DNA of 64,000 nt. Source: Promicromonospora sp. MEB111. Lineage in GTDB: Bacteria > Actinomycetota > Actinomycetes > Actinomycetales > Cellulomonadaceae. The translations under genes and the position numbers were made by a program. The DNA is taken from positions 62,001 to 126,000 of the forward strand of contig NZ_JARVSD010000001.1 of assembly GCF_030209445.1 (NCBI RefSeq), written 5' to 3'. Below are positions 8,213 to 17,145 of this stretch, piece after piece. Below the pieces are notes generated by a model. That model was not told the origin of the DNA. It was given only the letters and a program-made list of their open reading frames with translations, and did not search any database. Within the stretch, counting starts at the first letter, position 1; the number at the start of each line of letters is the position of its first letter.

Positions 8213-8228
8213 CAGTGGCGGGAGGGGG

Positions 8229-10535
8229 TCAGTTGACCTGGATGGTCATGTGACCGTTCCTGCTGTCCTCCGTGAGCACCTTGATGGTGGTGCCGGTGCC
8301 GCCGACCTTGACCGACTGGCCGGGGTTGGCCGTGTCGTAGTAGGCGAGCGGGTTGGTGTCGTCGAACGTCGACACGGCCTTCTGCTTGCCCAGCCGCAGC
8401 GTGGTCAGCGACGTGGCCGACACCTCACGGTGCAGCGACAGCGCGTCCGTCTTCTGCAGGCCGAACGTGGCGTCGAAGGACTGGATGCGGTTGCGGGCGA
8501 TCGTGCCGTCCGACCACTTCAGCGCCTTGGCACGGGCGTCGACCGGCAGGGCCTGGCCGCCACCCGGGTGCTGCGACACGTTGTTGTCGCCGTACAGGCT
8601 GTTCACGTACCAGACCAGCAGGCCGTCCTGGTACGGGTAGTGCTCCACCTTGTTGCTGTTGGTGAAGTTCCAGCCGAAGTTGTACGGGCCCGTCTTCAGC
8701 GTGGCGTCGTACCCGCCGTACACGCGGTTCTCGGCCACATAGTAGTGCTGGTAGGTGACCTCGTACGTGCCGTCGGCGCCCACCGTGGTGAAGCCGTCGG
8801 CCGACCAGTCGGCCGCGTCCGAGAAGTCCTCGGTCAGCGCGTCGCCCACGGCGACGTCGTCGACCAGGATGCCGGTCTCGTTGGTGCCGCCGTCGCTGGA
8901 GTAGCGGAACCGGACCTGCGCCGTCTGGCCGGCGTAGTCCGCCAGGTCGGCGGTCAGGTCCACCCAGGCGCCGTCCGAGCTGCCGGTGATGCCGGAGCCC
9001 GGGTTGGTGCCGTTCGGGTCCTCGTCCGTCGACAGGTTGTTCGGCAGGGCGGTCCAGGTGGTGCCGCCGTCCGTCGAGACCTCGGCGAACGCGTAGTCGA
9101 AGTCCACCTCGATGTCGTACTGGACCTTGGCGGTCAGCGAGGCACCGGCCGGCACGGTGAACGACGGCGACGCGATCGTGTTGTTCAGGTCGTTGCCGGT
9201 ACCGGAGTAGACGAACTCGCCGTCGAACGGCGCGATGCCGAGGTCGACCTGCTCAACACCGTCCGGCAGGTTCACGATCGCCGCCTGGGCGCGCGTGGTG
9301 GCGTGGAACGACGGGCCGAGCTTGATGCGCTCGGTCTCGCCCGGCTCCACCGTCTCGTAGTCGAGCCAGCCCAGGAACAGCTTCTCGGTGGCACCCATGT
9401 GGTTCGGCGTGGTGCCGATGGTGCCGTCGCCGTGGCCCATCCACGAGCCGGAGCTCATGAGGTTCCAGTAGCCGGTGCCGTTCTCGCCACCGGCGGTGTC
9501 GTAGTAGTCCGGCAGGCCGAGGTCGTGGCCGAACTCGTGCGCGAACACGCCGAGGCCGCCGTTCTCCGGCTCCGTGGTGTAGTCGCGGATCCAGAGGTCG
9601 GAGTCACCGATCTTGATACCGCCGACCTTCGGGTAGCCGGCCGGGCCGTCCGTGCCGAGACCGCCCTGGTTGACCGACCAGCGGTGCGACCAGATGGCTG
9701 ACTCGGGCGCGCCGGCCTCCTCGCCCTCCCCGGCGTGGATCGCCTGGAAGTGGTCGATGTAGCCGTCAGGTTCGGCCGTGATGCCGTCGCCGTCCAGGTC
9801 GTAGCGGTCCCAGACGTCGAACGACTGGAGGTACGCCTCGATCTCCTCGGCGGACTTGCCCGCCGCGACCTGCTGCTCGTACCAGGCGTCCGCGGTGTCC
9901 TGGATGAACCGCGTCATGTCCGTGCCGGACTCCGTGGTGCCGTAGGAGGCCGTGCTGTACGGCACGGTCACCCAGTCGGACACGTCGCCCTGGAGGTCGA
10001 ACCGACCCGACGACATCTCGTCGTAGACCCCGGCGAACGACTCGCCGTCCTGGTCCTCCAGGCCGGTGAAGAACATCTCCTGGTAGTGCTCGCGCGAGAA
10101 GTCGGACTCCCAGTAGGTGGAGTTGTCGCTCCGCACGGGCTCCGGGATCTCGTTGTGCGCGGGGCCCGCGGCCGCGTCCGGGTAGCGCTCGTCGGTCTGG
10201 TCGCCGAAGTCGACCAGGATGCTGAAGAGCTGAGCCGTCTCCTCGACGCCGTACTCGACGTACTCCCGCGGAGAGATCTCCACGACCTTGGACTTGTGCT
10301 TGCCCGACCCGCGCGTCTCGACCTTCGCCTGGCCGGTCGCGACCATGTCGACGGCGATCTGCCGCTTCTCGGTCTGCTTCTCCGCGAGGGCGTCCGGACG
10401 GTTGTCCTCCTTGGCGGGCGCCGCCTGCTGCGGCGGCTCCTCGACCGGCGGAGCCGCGGAAGCGGTGATCGGCACGACGGCCGCCGAGAGCAGCAGCGCT
10501 GCTCCCGCACCGACCGCACAGAGACGTGAGTTCAT
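8229..10535 (-). CDS. Secreted M6-family metalloprotease (immune inhibitor A-like)
   Basis: This 768-residue protein starts with a Sec signal peptide (about 1-28, cleavage after SASA). An acidic propeptide-like region follows, then the M6 peptidase domain with the zinc motif HEFGHDLGLPD at about 331-341 and a downstream SSGSWMG segment; a DLDGDG calcium-binding-type loop precedes it. The C-terminal half resembles a jelly-roll/MAM-like region (VDFDYAFAEVSTDGGTTWTA). It should be an extracellular protease. The ATG at 10535 follows GGAGGAAAC; the longer open frame upstream lacks a site. The gene stands alone. Confidence 0.92.
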   Translation of the reverse strand: MNSRLCAVGAGAALLLSAAVVPITASAAPPVEEPPQQAAPAKEDNRPDALAEKQTEKRQIAVDMVATGQAKVETRGSGKHKSKVVEISPREYVEYGVEETAQLFSILVDFGDQTDERYPDAAAGPAHNEIPEPVRSDNSTYWESDFSREHYQEMFFTGLEDQDGESFAGVYDEMSSGRFDLQGDVSDWVTVPYSTASYGTTESGTDMTRFIQDTADAWYEQQVAAGKSAEEIEAYLQSFDVWDRYDLDGDGITAEPDGYIDHFQAIHAGEGEEAGAPESAIWSHRWSVNQGGLGTDGPAGYPKVGGIKIGDSDLWIRDYTTEPENGGLGVFAHEFGHDLGLPDYYDTAGGENGTGYWNLMSSGSWMGHGDGTIGTTPNHMGATEKLFLGWLDYETVEPGETERIKLGPSFHATTRAQAAIVNLPDGVEQVDLGIAPFDGEFVYSGTGNDLNNTIASPSFTVPAGASLTAKVQYDIEVDFDYAFAEVSTDGGTTWTALPNNLSTDEDPNGTNPGSGITGSSDGAWVDLTADLADYAGQTAQVRFRYSSDGGTNETGILVDDVAVGDALTEDFSDAADWSADGFTTVGADGTYEVTYQHYYVAENRVYGGYDATLKTGPYNFGWNFTNSNKVEHYPYQDGLLVWYVNSLYGDNNVSQHPGGGQALPVDARAKALKWSDGTIARNRIQSFDATFGLQKTDALSLHREVSATSLTTLRLGKQKAVSTFDDTNPLAYYDTANPGQSVKVGGTGTTIKVLTEDSRNGHMTIQVN

Positions 10536-10698
10536 GTTTCCTCCGTGAAGAGAGCTGCGTCCGGGACGAGGAGGTGGTGCGTACGGGCCCCGGACCTGCT
10601 GGACACCTTTGTCCACGGAGGAGGAAACCAGGGAAATATTACGACAATGTTGCCTAGGACACAGTTCTGGTACACGACGTATGCCGGGAATGGGCTCG

Positions 10699-10704
10699 TA
10701 GAAT
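10699..10704 (+). promoter_or_regulatory. Candidate -10 element (TAGAAT) for the downstream MFS gene
   Basis: TAGAAT matches the bacterial -10 consensus in the 257-base region between the divergent protease and MFS genes; no clear -35 is seen 17 bases upstream. A possible -10 for the protease, TAATAT on the minus strand, is at 10641-10636. Otherwise I see nothing specific in 10536-10792. Confidence 0.35.
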
Positions 10705-10792
10705 CGGTTCGAGGCCGCGTACTTTGGTCGATGTCCGCCGGGCCGGCTCGTCGTCCGGGTGAGCCCACGCCCGTCGACCCGCCGGAGACCAC

Positions 10793-12040
10793 ATGACCGC
10801 GAACAGTCCTGCCGCCGCAGCGGCCTTTGCCGCACCTCCGGTGGACCAGCGCCGCGCGGTCGTCGCGCTGATCGCGCTCTCGGTGAGCGCCTTCACCTTC
10901 GTGACGGCGGAGAACCTGCCGGGCGGGCTGCTCACCCTCATCGCCCCCGACCTGGGCCGCAGCACGTCCGAGGTCGGGCTGCTGGTCACGGCGTACGCCG
11001 CCGTCGTCGTGCTCGCGTCGCTGCCGCTCTCGCGCCTGACCCGCCGGTTCCCGCGCCGCTGGGTGCTGGCGGCGACCACCGCGGTGTGCACCGTCGGGAC
11101 ACTGTGGTCGGCGGTCGCCGCCGGCTACGTGGACCTGATGGCCGCGCGCATGGTCACGGCGCTGGGCCAGGCGCTGTTCTGGTCGGTCGTCACGCCGGCC
11201 GCCGCGAGCCTGTTCGCGCCCGCAGTCCGCGGCAAGATGATCGCGCGCCTCGCCATCGGCAACTCGCTCGCTCCGCTGCTCGGCGTGCCGCTCGGTACCT
11301 GGGTGGGCCAGCAGGCGGGCTGGCGCACCGCGTTCCTCGTGTTCTCCGTGGTGAGCCTGCTGGCGTGCCTCGCGATGGCGATCGCCATGCCGGACGTCGA
11401 CGCCGAGCAGAGCGGCACGGCCACCGGCACGCACCCCAGCATGCGCCGCTTCGTGGTGCTCATGGTGGTCACGGTGCTGCTCGTGACGGGCGGGTTCATG
11501 ATGATCACGTTCGTCACCCAGTTCCTGCTGGAGACGGCAGGGTTCCCCGACCGGTACCTCAGCGCGCTGCTGCTGGGCCAGGGCGCCGCGGGCCTGGCGG
11601 GGACGCTGCTGATCGGCCAGGTGCTCGACAAGCGGCCGTGGCAGACGGTGCTCGTGGCGCTCGGCCTGCTCACCGGCGCGCTGGTGCTGCTGTGGTCGCT
11701 GGGCCACGTCCCGGCCGTCGCCCTGGCGGGCCTGGCCCTGTTCGGCCTCGCGTTCAGCGCGATCCCGCCGGCCCTGTCGTTCCTGTCCATGCAGGTCGCC
11801 CCGGGCGCCACCGAGTCGGCGACCGCGATCTCGAGCTCGGTGTTCAACATCGGGATCGGCGGCGGGGCAGCGCTCGGGGCGCTGGTGGTGGCCACGGTCG
11901 GCATCGACACGGTGCCCCTGGTCGGGGCGTTCTTCGTGCTCGCCGCGCTCGTGGTCGTCGCGGTCGACGTGCGGATCGCGGCCCGGCGGACCGCGATGCC
12001 GCACGCCGACGTGCCAGGAATTACTCCGCGGCGCCCTTGA
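10793..12040 (+). CDS. MFS transporter, sugar/drug efflux type
   Basis: This 415-residue protein has about 12 membrane segments. The first (SVSAFTFVTAENLPGGLLTLIAPDLG) and the LGVPLGTWVGQQAGWR motif in the middle are typical of the arabinose-efflux/AraJ and chloramphenicol-resistance-like MFS branch. It is likely a proton-driven exporter in the cytoplasmic membrane with unknown substrate. The ATG follows CGGAGACCAC. Its last 20 bases overlap the convergent lipoprotein gene, and no hairpin is visible there. Confidence 0.88.
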   Translation: MTANSPAAAAAFAAPPVDQRRAVVALIALSVSAFTFVTAENLPGGLLTLIAPDLGRSTSEVGLLVTAYAAVVVLASLPLSRLTRRFPRRWVLAATTAVCTVGTLWSAVAAGYVDLMAARMVTALGQALFWSVVTPAAASLFAPAVRGKMIARLAIGNSLAPLLGVPLGTWVGQQAGWRTAFLVFSVVSLLACLAMAIAMPDVDAEQSGTATGTHPSMRRFVVLMVVTVLLVTGGFMMITFVTQFLLETAGFPDRYLSALLLGQGAAGLAGTLLIGQVLDKRPWQTVLVALGLLTGALVLLWSLGHVPAVALAGLALFGLAFSAIPPALSFLSMQVAPGATESATAISSSVFNIGIGGGAALGALVVATVGIDTVPLVGAFFVLAALVVVAVDVRIAARRTAMPHADVPGITPRRP

Positions 12041-12578
12041 GGCTGCCCGTGAACGGCTCCTCGGAGCTGACGATGCACTGCAGGGAGCGGTCGTTCAGCT
12101 GCTCCCAGGTGGCCTGGGTCGGGTAGAAGCCGGTGTAGCCGTAGACGGACTCGTCGTATGAGATGCCCACGAACTTCTCGAACTCGTCGTAGCACCACTC
12201 GTCGAACTTCTTCGACATGGCGTCGTCGCCCGGGTACTCGTCGCCCTCCATGATGAGCTCGGCGTAGACCTCGCCGGTGTGCTCCTCGGCGCACGGCACC
12301 ACAGGCACCGACTCGACCTCGAAGTCCTCACCCTCCGCGGACTCGCCGTAACCGTCGAGGGCCTCCAGGTCGATGCAGTCGCCCTTCAGGATCTCGAACG
12401 CGTCCGCGTCGGCGGAGGCGGTGATCTCGCCGCCCGGCTCGTCACGCGGGGCCTCGCCGCTCGACAGGATCCCGTCGAGGACCGAGCAGCCGGAGAGCAG
12501 GGTCAGCGAGACGGTCGCTGCGGCCGCGGCGGCCAGCAGCCGGGCCGGACGGCGGGCGGGACGGAGGGTGCGGATCAT
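12021..12578 (-). CDS. Septum-formation-family-like lipoprotein
   Basis: This 185-residue protein begins with a basic signal peptide and a lipobox LLSGC (Cys31). The mature part is acidic and contains paired cysteines in a CIDLE...VPCAEEHTGEVYAE...WCYDEFEKFVG...QCIVSS pattern. That matches the actinobacterial Septum_form-type extracytoplasmic domain, whose role is poorly known. The start at 12578 gives the complete lipoprotein signal; longer frames upstream lack one. The 3' end overlaps the MFS gene tail-to-tail by 20 bases. Confidence 0.75.
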   Translation of the reverse strand: MIRTLRPARRPARLLAAAAAATVSLTLLSGCSVLDGILSSGEAPRDEPGGEITASADADAFEILKGDCIDLEALDGYGESAEGEDFEVESVPVVPCAEEHTGEVYAELIMEGDEYPGDDAMSKKFDEWCYDEFEKFVGISYDESVYGYTGFYPTQATWEQLNDRSLQCIVSSEEPFTGSLKGAAE

Positions 12579-12751
12579 CAAGTTCTTCCTTTGGGTTCGG
12601 CACGACGGCGGACGCCCTCGCCGCGGCCACCTCCGGCCGCCCCGGAAAACTACCGTCTCGAACGTCCGTACTGGTGGCGAGCGCACAACGATTCGATCAC
12701 GGCCCGCCGAGCCACCTCCGCCACGGCACGCGGCGCCGCGCCGGCGGGGCT

Positions 12752-12773
12752 GTTCACGCACCGTTCACCCGCA
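12752..12773 (+). promoter_or_regulatory. PHO-box-like direct repeat
   Basis: GTTCACGCACC and GTTCACCCGCA are two adjacent 11-base units, the spacing and sequence of PhoP binding sites described in Streptomyces. A possible -10 (TACGGT) begins at 12790, so the repeat would overlap the -35 region, where PhoP activates. The downstream gene encodes a secreted phosphatase-superfamily protein, which fits. The rest of 12579-12842 shows no other clear element. Confidence 0.5.
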
Positions 12774-12842
12774 CGAGCGGGCGCCGTCCTACGGTGTCTG
12801 ACGCGGACCACCCGCGCACGACACCCCGACGAAGGAGCAGTC

Positions 12843-14165
12843 ATGCGAGCCAGCACCCCCTCGCGCCTGACCGGCGCGGCCGCGGCAGCGGCCCTGCTGG
12901 CCGGGGCTTTCCTCGCCTCGGCGAGCACGGCCTCGGCAGACACCGGCACGGGCCCGACGGCGGACGGAGCGGCGTCGACCGCGACGTCGGCCAAGCACGA
13001 CCGGAAGCACCCCAAGCCCCGGACCCTGCGCGCCGCGACCTACAACCTGTCGCTCAACCGCGCGACCGAGGGCGAGCTCGTCGCCGACCTGTCCACGGGC
13101 GACGACGTCCAGGCGGCAACGGTGGCCGAGGTGATCCAGCACGCGAACCCGGACATCGTGCTGCTCAACGAGTTCGACTACTCGGGCGACGCCGACCCGT
13201 ACGCCGCGGCCGACCTGTTCCGCGAGAACTACCTGGAGGTGCCGCAGGGCACGGGCCGCCCGGTGGAGTACCCGTACGCGTTCGTCGCGCCGTCCAACAC
13301 GGGGATCCCGAGCGGGTTCGACCTGAACAACGACGGGACCGTCGGGGGCGGCGACGACGCGCTGGGCTTCGGCCTCTTCCCGGGGCAGTACGGCATGGTC
13401 GTGCTGTCCAAGTACCCGATCCAGCACCGCGACGTCCGCACGTTCCAGAACTTCAGGTGGCAGGACATGCCGGGCGCGCTCCTGCCGGACGACCCCGCCA
13501 CCGTTGCCCCGGCCGACTGGTACTCGGCCGAGGAGCTGGCGGTGCTGCCCCTGTCGTCCAAGTCGCATTGGGACGTGCCGGTGCGCGTGGGCCACGAGAC
13601 GGTGCACGTGCTCGCGGCGCACCCGACCCCGCCGTCGTTCGACGGCGCGGAGGACCGCAACGGCCTGCGCAACCACGACGAGATCCGGTTCTGGGCCGAC
13701 TACGTACGCGGCGGCCGCGCGGCGCGCTACGTGTACGACGACGAGGGCCGGCGCGGCGGGCTGCGGCCCGGCTCGTCGTTCGTGATCGTGGGCGACTACA
13801 ACGCCGACCCGCTCGACGGCGACTCCGCCACGGGCAGCGACGGCGTCCCGGCGATCGACCAGCTGCTGCGCCACCCCCGCGTCACCGACCCGCGGCCGAC
13901 GTCGGCGGGCGCCCCGGAGGCCTCGGCGCTGCAGGCCGGCGCGAACCTGACCCACGAGGGCGACCCGGCGTTCGACACGGCCGACTTCGCCGACACGACG
14001 CCGGGCAACCTCCGCGTCGACTACGTGCTCCCGTCGCGCGACCTGCGCGTCCGGGGCGCGGGCGTCTTCTGGCCGGCCGCGGCCGACCCGCTGTCCCGGC
14101 TCACGGGCGTCTACCCGTTCCCGAGCAGCGACCACCGCCTCACCTGGACCGACGTCAAGCTCTGA
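12843..14165 (+). CDS. Secreted endonuclease/exonuclease/phosphatase-family protein
   Basis: This 440-residue protein has a Sec signal peptide (about 1-34, ending ASTASA) followed by the EEP fold. It shows the metal-binding LRAATYNLSLN start, a catalytic-type NEFDYSGD with glutamate, FVIVGDYNADPLDG, and the terminal SSDHRLTW histidine motif. Relatives cleave nucleic acids or phosphoesters (including phytase-like activities) outside the cell. The start follows GAAGGAGCAGTC. A PHO-box-like repeat 70-90 bases upstream suggests phosphate control. Exact substrate unknown. Confidence 0.88.
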   Translation: MRASTPSRLTGAAAAAALLAGAFLASASTASADTGTGPTADGAASTATSAKHDRKHPKPRTLRAATYNLSLNRATEGELVADLSTGDDVQAATVAEVIQHANPDIVLLNEFDYSGDADPYAAADLFRENYLEVPQGTGRPVEYPYAFVAPSNTGIPSGFDLNNDGTVGGGDDALGFGLFPGQYGMVVLSKYPIQHRDVRTFQNFRWQDMPGALLPDDPATVAPADWYSAEELAVLPLSSKSHWDVPVRVGHETVHVLAAHPTPPSFDGAEDRNGLRNHDEIRFWADYVRGGRAARYVYDDEGRRGGLRPGSSFVIVGDYNADPLDGDSATGSDGVPAIDQLLRHPRVTDPRPTSAGAPEASALQAGANLTHEGDPAFDTADFADTTPGNLRVDYVLPSRDLRVRGAGVFWPAAADPLSRLTGVYPFPSSDHRLTWTDVKL

Positions 14166-14253
14166 AAGACAGCACGCTCCAGTCGACAGTTCCCCACCAC
14201 CGAACGGCTCACCCCCCGCCACCCCACCCCGGGCACGGTGACCCAAAGGAAGA

Positions 14254-14352
14254 GCCGGAGGGGCGGGAGACGTGCGGCCGGCCGTCAAGCCGTAGGCAGG
14301 GCCCCCTGGGGCCCGTGAGCGAGGCCGGCCGCACGTCTCCCGCCCCTCCGGC
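14254..14352. repeat. 30-bp-arm palindrome with GGGCCCC inner hairpin, intergenic copy
   Basis: Arms 14254-14283 and 14323-14352 are perfect inverted repeats; the 39-base loop holds a second hairpin, GGGCCCCCTGGGGCCCGTGA at 14299-14318. The inner sequence matches the element inside the helicase gene (28663-28682) at 19 of 20 bases, whereas the arms are unrelated. It lies between the convergent phosphatase-like gene and livF, where it can terminate both. Confidence 0.8.
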
Positions 14353-14369
14353 GGGCGGAACCACAACGA

Positions 14370-15134
14370 TCAGGACGCCTTGTCGACGTCCTCCGCCAAC
14401 GTGCCCAGGTACAACGAGATCACCTTCGGGTCCGACTGCAGCTCCTTGCCCGTCCCCGTGTAAGCGTCCTTGCCCTGGTCCAGCACGTACCCCCGGTCGC
14501 AGATCTGCAGGCAGCGCCGGGCGTTCTGCTCGACCATCACCACGGACACACCCGCCTTGTTGATCATCCGGGTGCGCAGGAACGTCTCGTCCTGACGCAC
14601 CGGCGACAGCCCGGCGGACGGCTCGTCGAGGAGCAGCACCGACGGGTTCATCATCAGTGCGCGGGCCATGGCGACCATCTGCCGCTCACCGCCCGACATG
14701 GCGCCCGCACGCTGCGCGCGCCGCTCGCCCAGGGTGGGGAACAGGTCGGTGATGAACTCGAACCGCTCGGCGAACACCTTGGGCCGCAGGTACACGCCCA
14801 TCCGCATGTTCTCCTCGACGGTGAGCGAGGGGAACACGTTGTTGTTCTGCGGCACGAACCCGACACCCTGCGACACGAGGCTGTTCGCCTTGTGGTTGGT
14901 GATGTCCTCGCCGCCCAGGGTCACGCTGCCGGAGCGGACGTGGACCAGGCCGAACAGGGACTTCAGCAGCGTGGACTTGCCGGCGCCGTTGGGGCCGATG
15001 ATGCCCACGAGCTCGCCCTTGGCGACCTCCAGGTTGCACCCGTTCAGGATGTTCACACCCGGCAGGTACCCGGCCACGATGTCGGTCGCCTTGAGCAGGA
15101 TCTCCCGCTTCTCGGTCTTGGCCGCGTCGTTCAT
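14370..15134 (-). CDS. livF: Branched-chain amino-acid ABC transporter ATP-binding protein LivF
   Basis: This 254-residue ATPase has Walker A GPNGAGKST at about 48-56, signature MSGGERQMVAMARAL, Walker B VLLLDEPSAGLSP and the H-loop region MVEQNARRCL (glutamine replaces the usual histidine, as in many LivF). With LivG it drives uptake of leucine, isoleucine and valine through LivH/LivM. The ATG overlaps the livG stop (ATGA). It is last in the livHMGF operon. Confidence 0.93.
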   Translation of the reverse strand: MNDAAKTEKREILLKATDIVAGYLPGVNILNGCNLEVAKGELVGIIGPNGAGKSTLLKSLFGLVHVRSGSVTLGGEDITNHKANSLVSQGVGFVPQNNNVFPSLTVEENMRMGVYLRPKVFAERFEFITDLFPTLGERRAQRAGAMSGGERQMVAMARALMMNPSVLLLDEPSAGLSPVRQDETFLRTRMINKAGVSVVMVEQNARRCLQICDRGYVLDQGKDAYTGTGKELQSDPKVISLYLGTLAEDVDKAS

Positions 15135-16153
15135 CGCTTCTCCTCCTCGGCCTCGAGCCGGGCCAGCACTGCGGGGTCGAGCAGCGAGTCGTCCCCGAGG
15201 TCGGTGTCGTGGTGCGCACCCAGGTAGGCGTCGACGACGGCCTGGTCCTGCATGACGGACTTGGGCGGACCCTCGGCGACGATCCTGCCCTCCGCCATGA
15301 CCACCACCCAGTCGGAGATGTGCCGCACGGCGTGCATGTCGTGCTCCACGAACAGCACGGTCATGCCGTCGTCGCGCAGGGCCTGGATGTGGTGCAGCAG
15401 CGACTGCACCAGGGCCGGGTTCACGCCGGCCATGGGCTCGTCGAGCATGATCATGGTCGGGTCCGTCATCAGGGCCCGCGCCATCTCCAGGAGCTTGCGC
15501 TGACCGCCGGACAGCGAGCCGGCGAAGTCGTCCTTCTTGGTGTCGAGCTTGAACCGCGCCAGGATCTCGAGCGCCTTCTCGGTGTTGCGCTTCTCGGTGC
15601 CCGCCCACAGCGGCTTCACCAGGGAGCCGAAGAGGTTCTCGCCCGGGTTGTCCATCGCGGCGAGCAGCATGTTCTGCAGCACCGTCAGGCGCGACAGCGC
15701 CTTGGTGAGCTGGAACGTGCGGACCATGCCGTTGCGCGCCACCTTGGCGGCGTTGACGCCGCCCAGCGACCTGCCCTCGAAGGACCACGAGCCCTGGTTG
15801 GGCTTGTCGAAGCCTGTGAGCAGGTTGAAGAAGGTCGTCTTGCCGGCGCCGTTCGGGCCGATGAGGGCCGTGATGACGCCGCGCTGGACCTCCAGGTGGT
15901 CGACGTCGACGGCGGTCATGCCACCGAACCGGCGCTGCACGTCGTCGACGAGCAGGATCGGGTCCGGCTTGCTCACGCCGACCTTCGGCTCGACCGCGGC
16001 CAGGACGTGCTCCGCGGCCTTGGCGGCCTCGGTGTCGCTGCGCTCGACGGTCTCGAGCGCCTCGACGGTGCTCGCGGGCACGTCCGTCGCCTCGGCCGCC
16101 TCGGGCACGTCGGTCACCTCGGCCACCTTGTTCTCTGTCGTCTCATCGGACAT
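15131..16153 (-). CDS. livG: Branched-chain amino-acid ABC transporter ATP-binding protein LivG
   Basis: This 340-residue ATPase has Walker A GPNGAGKTT, LSGGQRKLLEMARAL and MIMLDEPMAGVNP followed by FVEHDMHAV. LivG is normally about 250-260 residues; the excess is an acidic, Ala/Glu/Thr-rich N-terminal extension of about 60 residues and an acidic C-terminal tail (LARLEAEEEKR). The start overlaps livM by 11 bases. The extension is low complexity and no function is evident. Confidence 0.92.
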   Translation of the reverse strand: MSDETTENKVAEVTDVPEAAEATDVPASTVEALETVERSDTEAAKAAEHVLAAVEPKVGVSKPDPILLVDDVQRRFGGMTAVDVDHLEVQRGVITALIGPNGAGKTTFFNLLTGFDKPNQGSWSFEGRSLGGVNAAKVARNGMVRTFQLTKALSRLTVLQNMLLAAMDNPGENLFGSLVKPLWAGTEKRNTEKALEILARFKLDTKKDDFAGSLSGGQRKLLEMARALMTDPTMIMLDEPMAGVNPALVQSLLHHIQALRDDGMTVLFVEHDMHAVRHISDWVVVMAEGRIVAEGPPKSVMQDQAVVDAYLGAHHDTDLGDDSLLDPAVLARLEAEEEKR

Positions 16154-17132
16154 CGAAGGCGAGCTCCTTCTTGTTCCCCAGGATTCCTTGTGGGCGGAAG
16201 ATGACGAGCAGCATGAGGGTCACGCCGACGAGCAGACCACCGATCTGCTCCACCATCGTGGCCGTCACCACGCCTTCCAGACCCTCGCGCATACCCGCGC
16301 GGAGCAACATGTAGACCGCATAAAAGAGCATGGACCCCAGGACCGGGCCGAACAAGGTGGCGGCGCCGCCGAGCAGCAGGACCGTCCACGCGAAGAACGT
16401 CAGCGAACGGCCCATGGCGTCGGGCGCGACCGACCTGGGCAGCACGTACAGCATGCCCGCGAGCGATCCGCACATGCCGCCGAGCACCAGCGCCTGCATC
16501 TTGTAGGAGAAGACGTTCTTGCCCAGTGCGCGGACGGCGTCCTCGTCCTCGCGGATGCCCTTGAGCACGCGGCCCCATGGGCTGCGCGTGAGGAGCCACA
16601 CGAAGAGGACGGCGATGAGCACCACGGCCCACGAGAACAGGCGGGTCCACCACGAGTCGGATCCGGTGAACACGTACTCGAGCGGGCCGAACGCACCACG
16701 CTCGGGCGCCGCCGGCAGGAACGAGAGCTCCTGGAACGTCGCCTTGAACGAACCACCCGTGAGCCCCGCCGCGCCGCCGGTCCATTCCTGGAAGACGGTG
16801 GCACGGCCGAGCATTCGGATGATCTCCGCGGCCGAGATGGTCACGATCGCGAGGTAGTCGCCACGCAGCTGCAGCGTGGGTGCGCCGAGGATGAGCGCGA
16901 ACAGCGCGCCCGCCGCGAGCGAGATGAGCAGGGCCAGCCAGAACGGCGCGCCCGAGATCGTGGCGATGCCGAAGCCGTAGGCGCCCAGCAGCATGAAGCC
17001 TGCCTGCCCCATGTTGAGGAGGCCGGTGAACCCGAAGTGCAGGTTGAGGCCGATGGCGGCCAGCGCGATGGCGGCCGTGGTCGGAGCGATGAGCTCGGCG
17101 AGCGCCTGGGTGAGGATGCGGCTCAGTTCCAT
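16143..17132 (-). CDS. livM: Branched-chain amino-acid ABC transporter permease LivM
   Basis: This 329-residue permease has about nine membrane segments. It begins in the LivM manner (AIALAAIGLNLHFGFTGLLNMGQAGFM) and carries the EAA-like cytoplasmic loop SPWGRVLKGIREDEDAVRALGKN near 190. It forms the heterodimeric channel with LivH, whose gene ends 13 bases upstream; an AGGAGA site precedes the ATG. Normal length. Confidence 0.93.
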   Translation of the reverse strand: MELSRILTQALAELIAPTTAAIALAAIGLNLHFGFTGLLNMGQAGFMLLGAYGFGIATISGAPFWLALLISLAAGALFALILGAPTLQLRGDYLAIVTISAAEIIRMLGRATVFQEWTGGAAGLTGGSFKATFQELSFLPAAPERGAFGPLEYVFTGSDSWWTRLFSWAVVLIAVLFVWLLTRSPWGRVLKGIREDEDAVRALGKNVFSYKMQALVLGGMCGSLAGMLYVLPRSVAPDAMGRSLTFFAWTVLLLGGAATLFGPVLGSMLFYAVYMLLRAGMREGLEGVVTATMVEQIGGLLVGVTLMLLVIFRPQGILGNKKELAFDVR

Positions 17133-17145
17133 GATGGTTCTCCTT

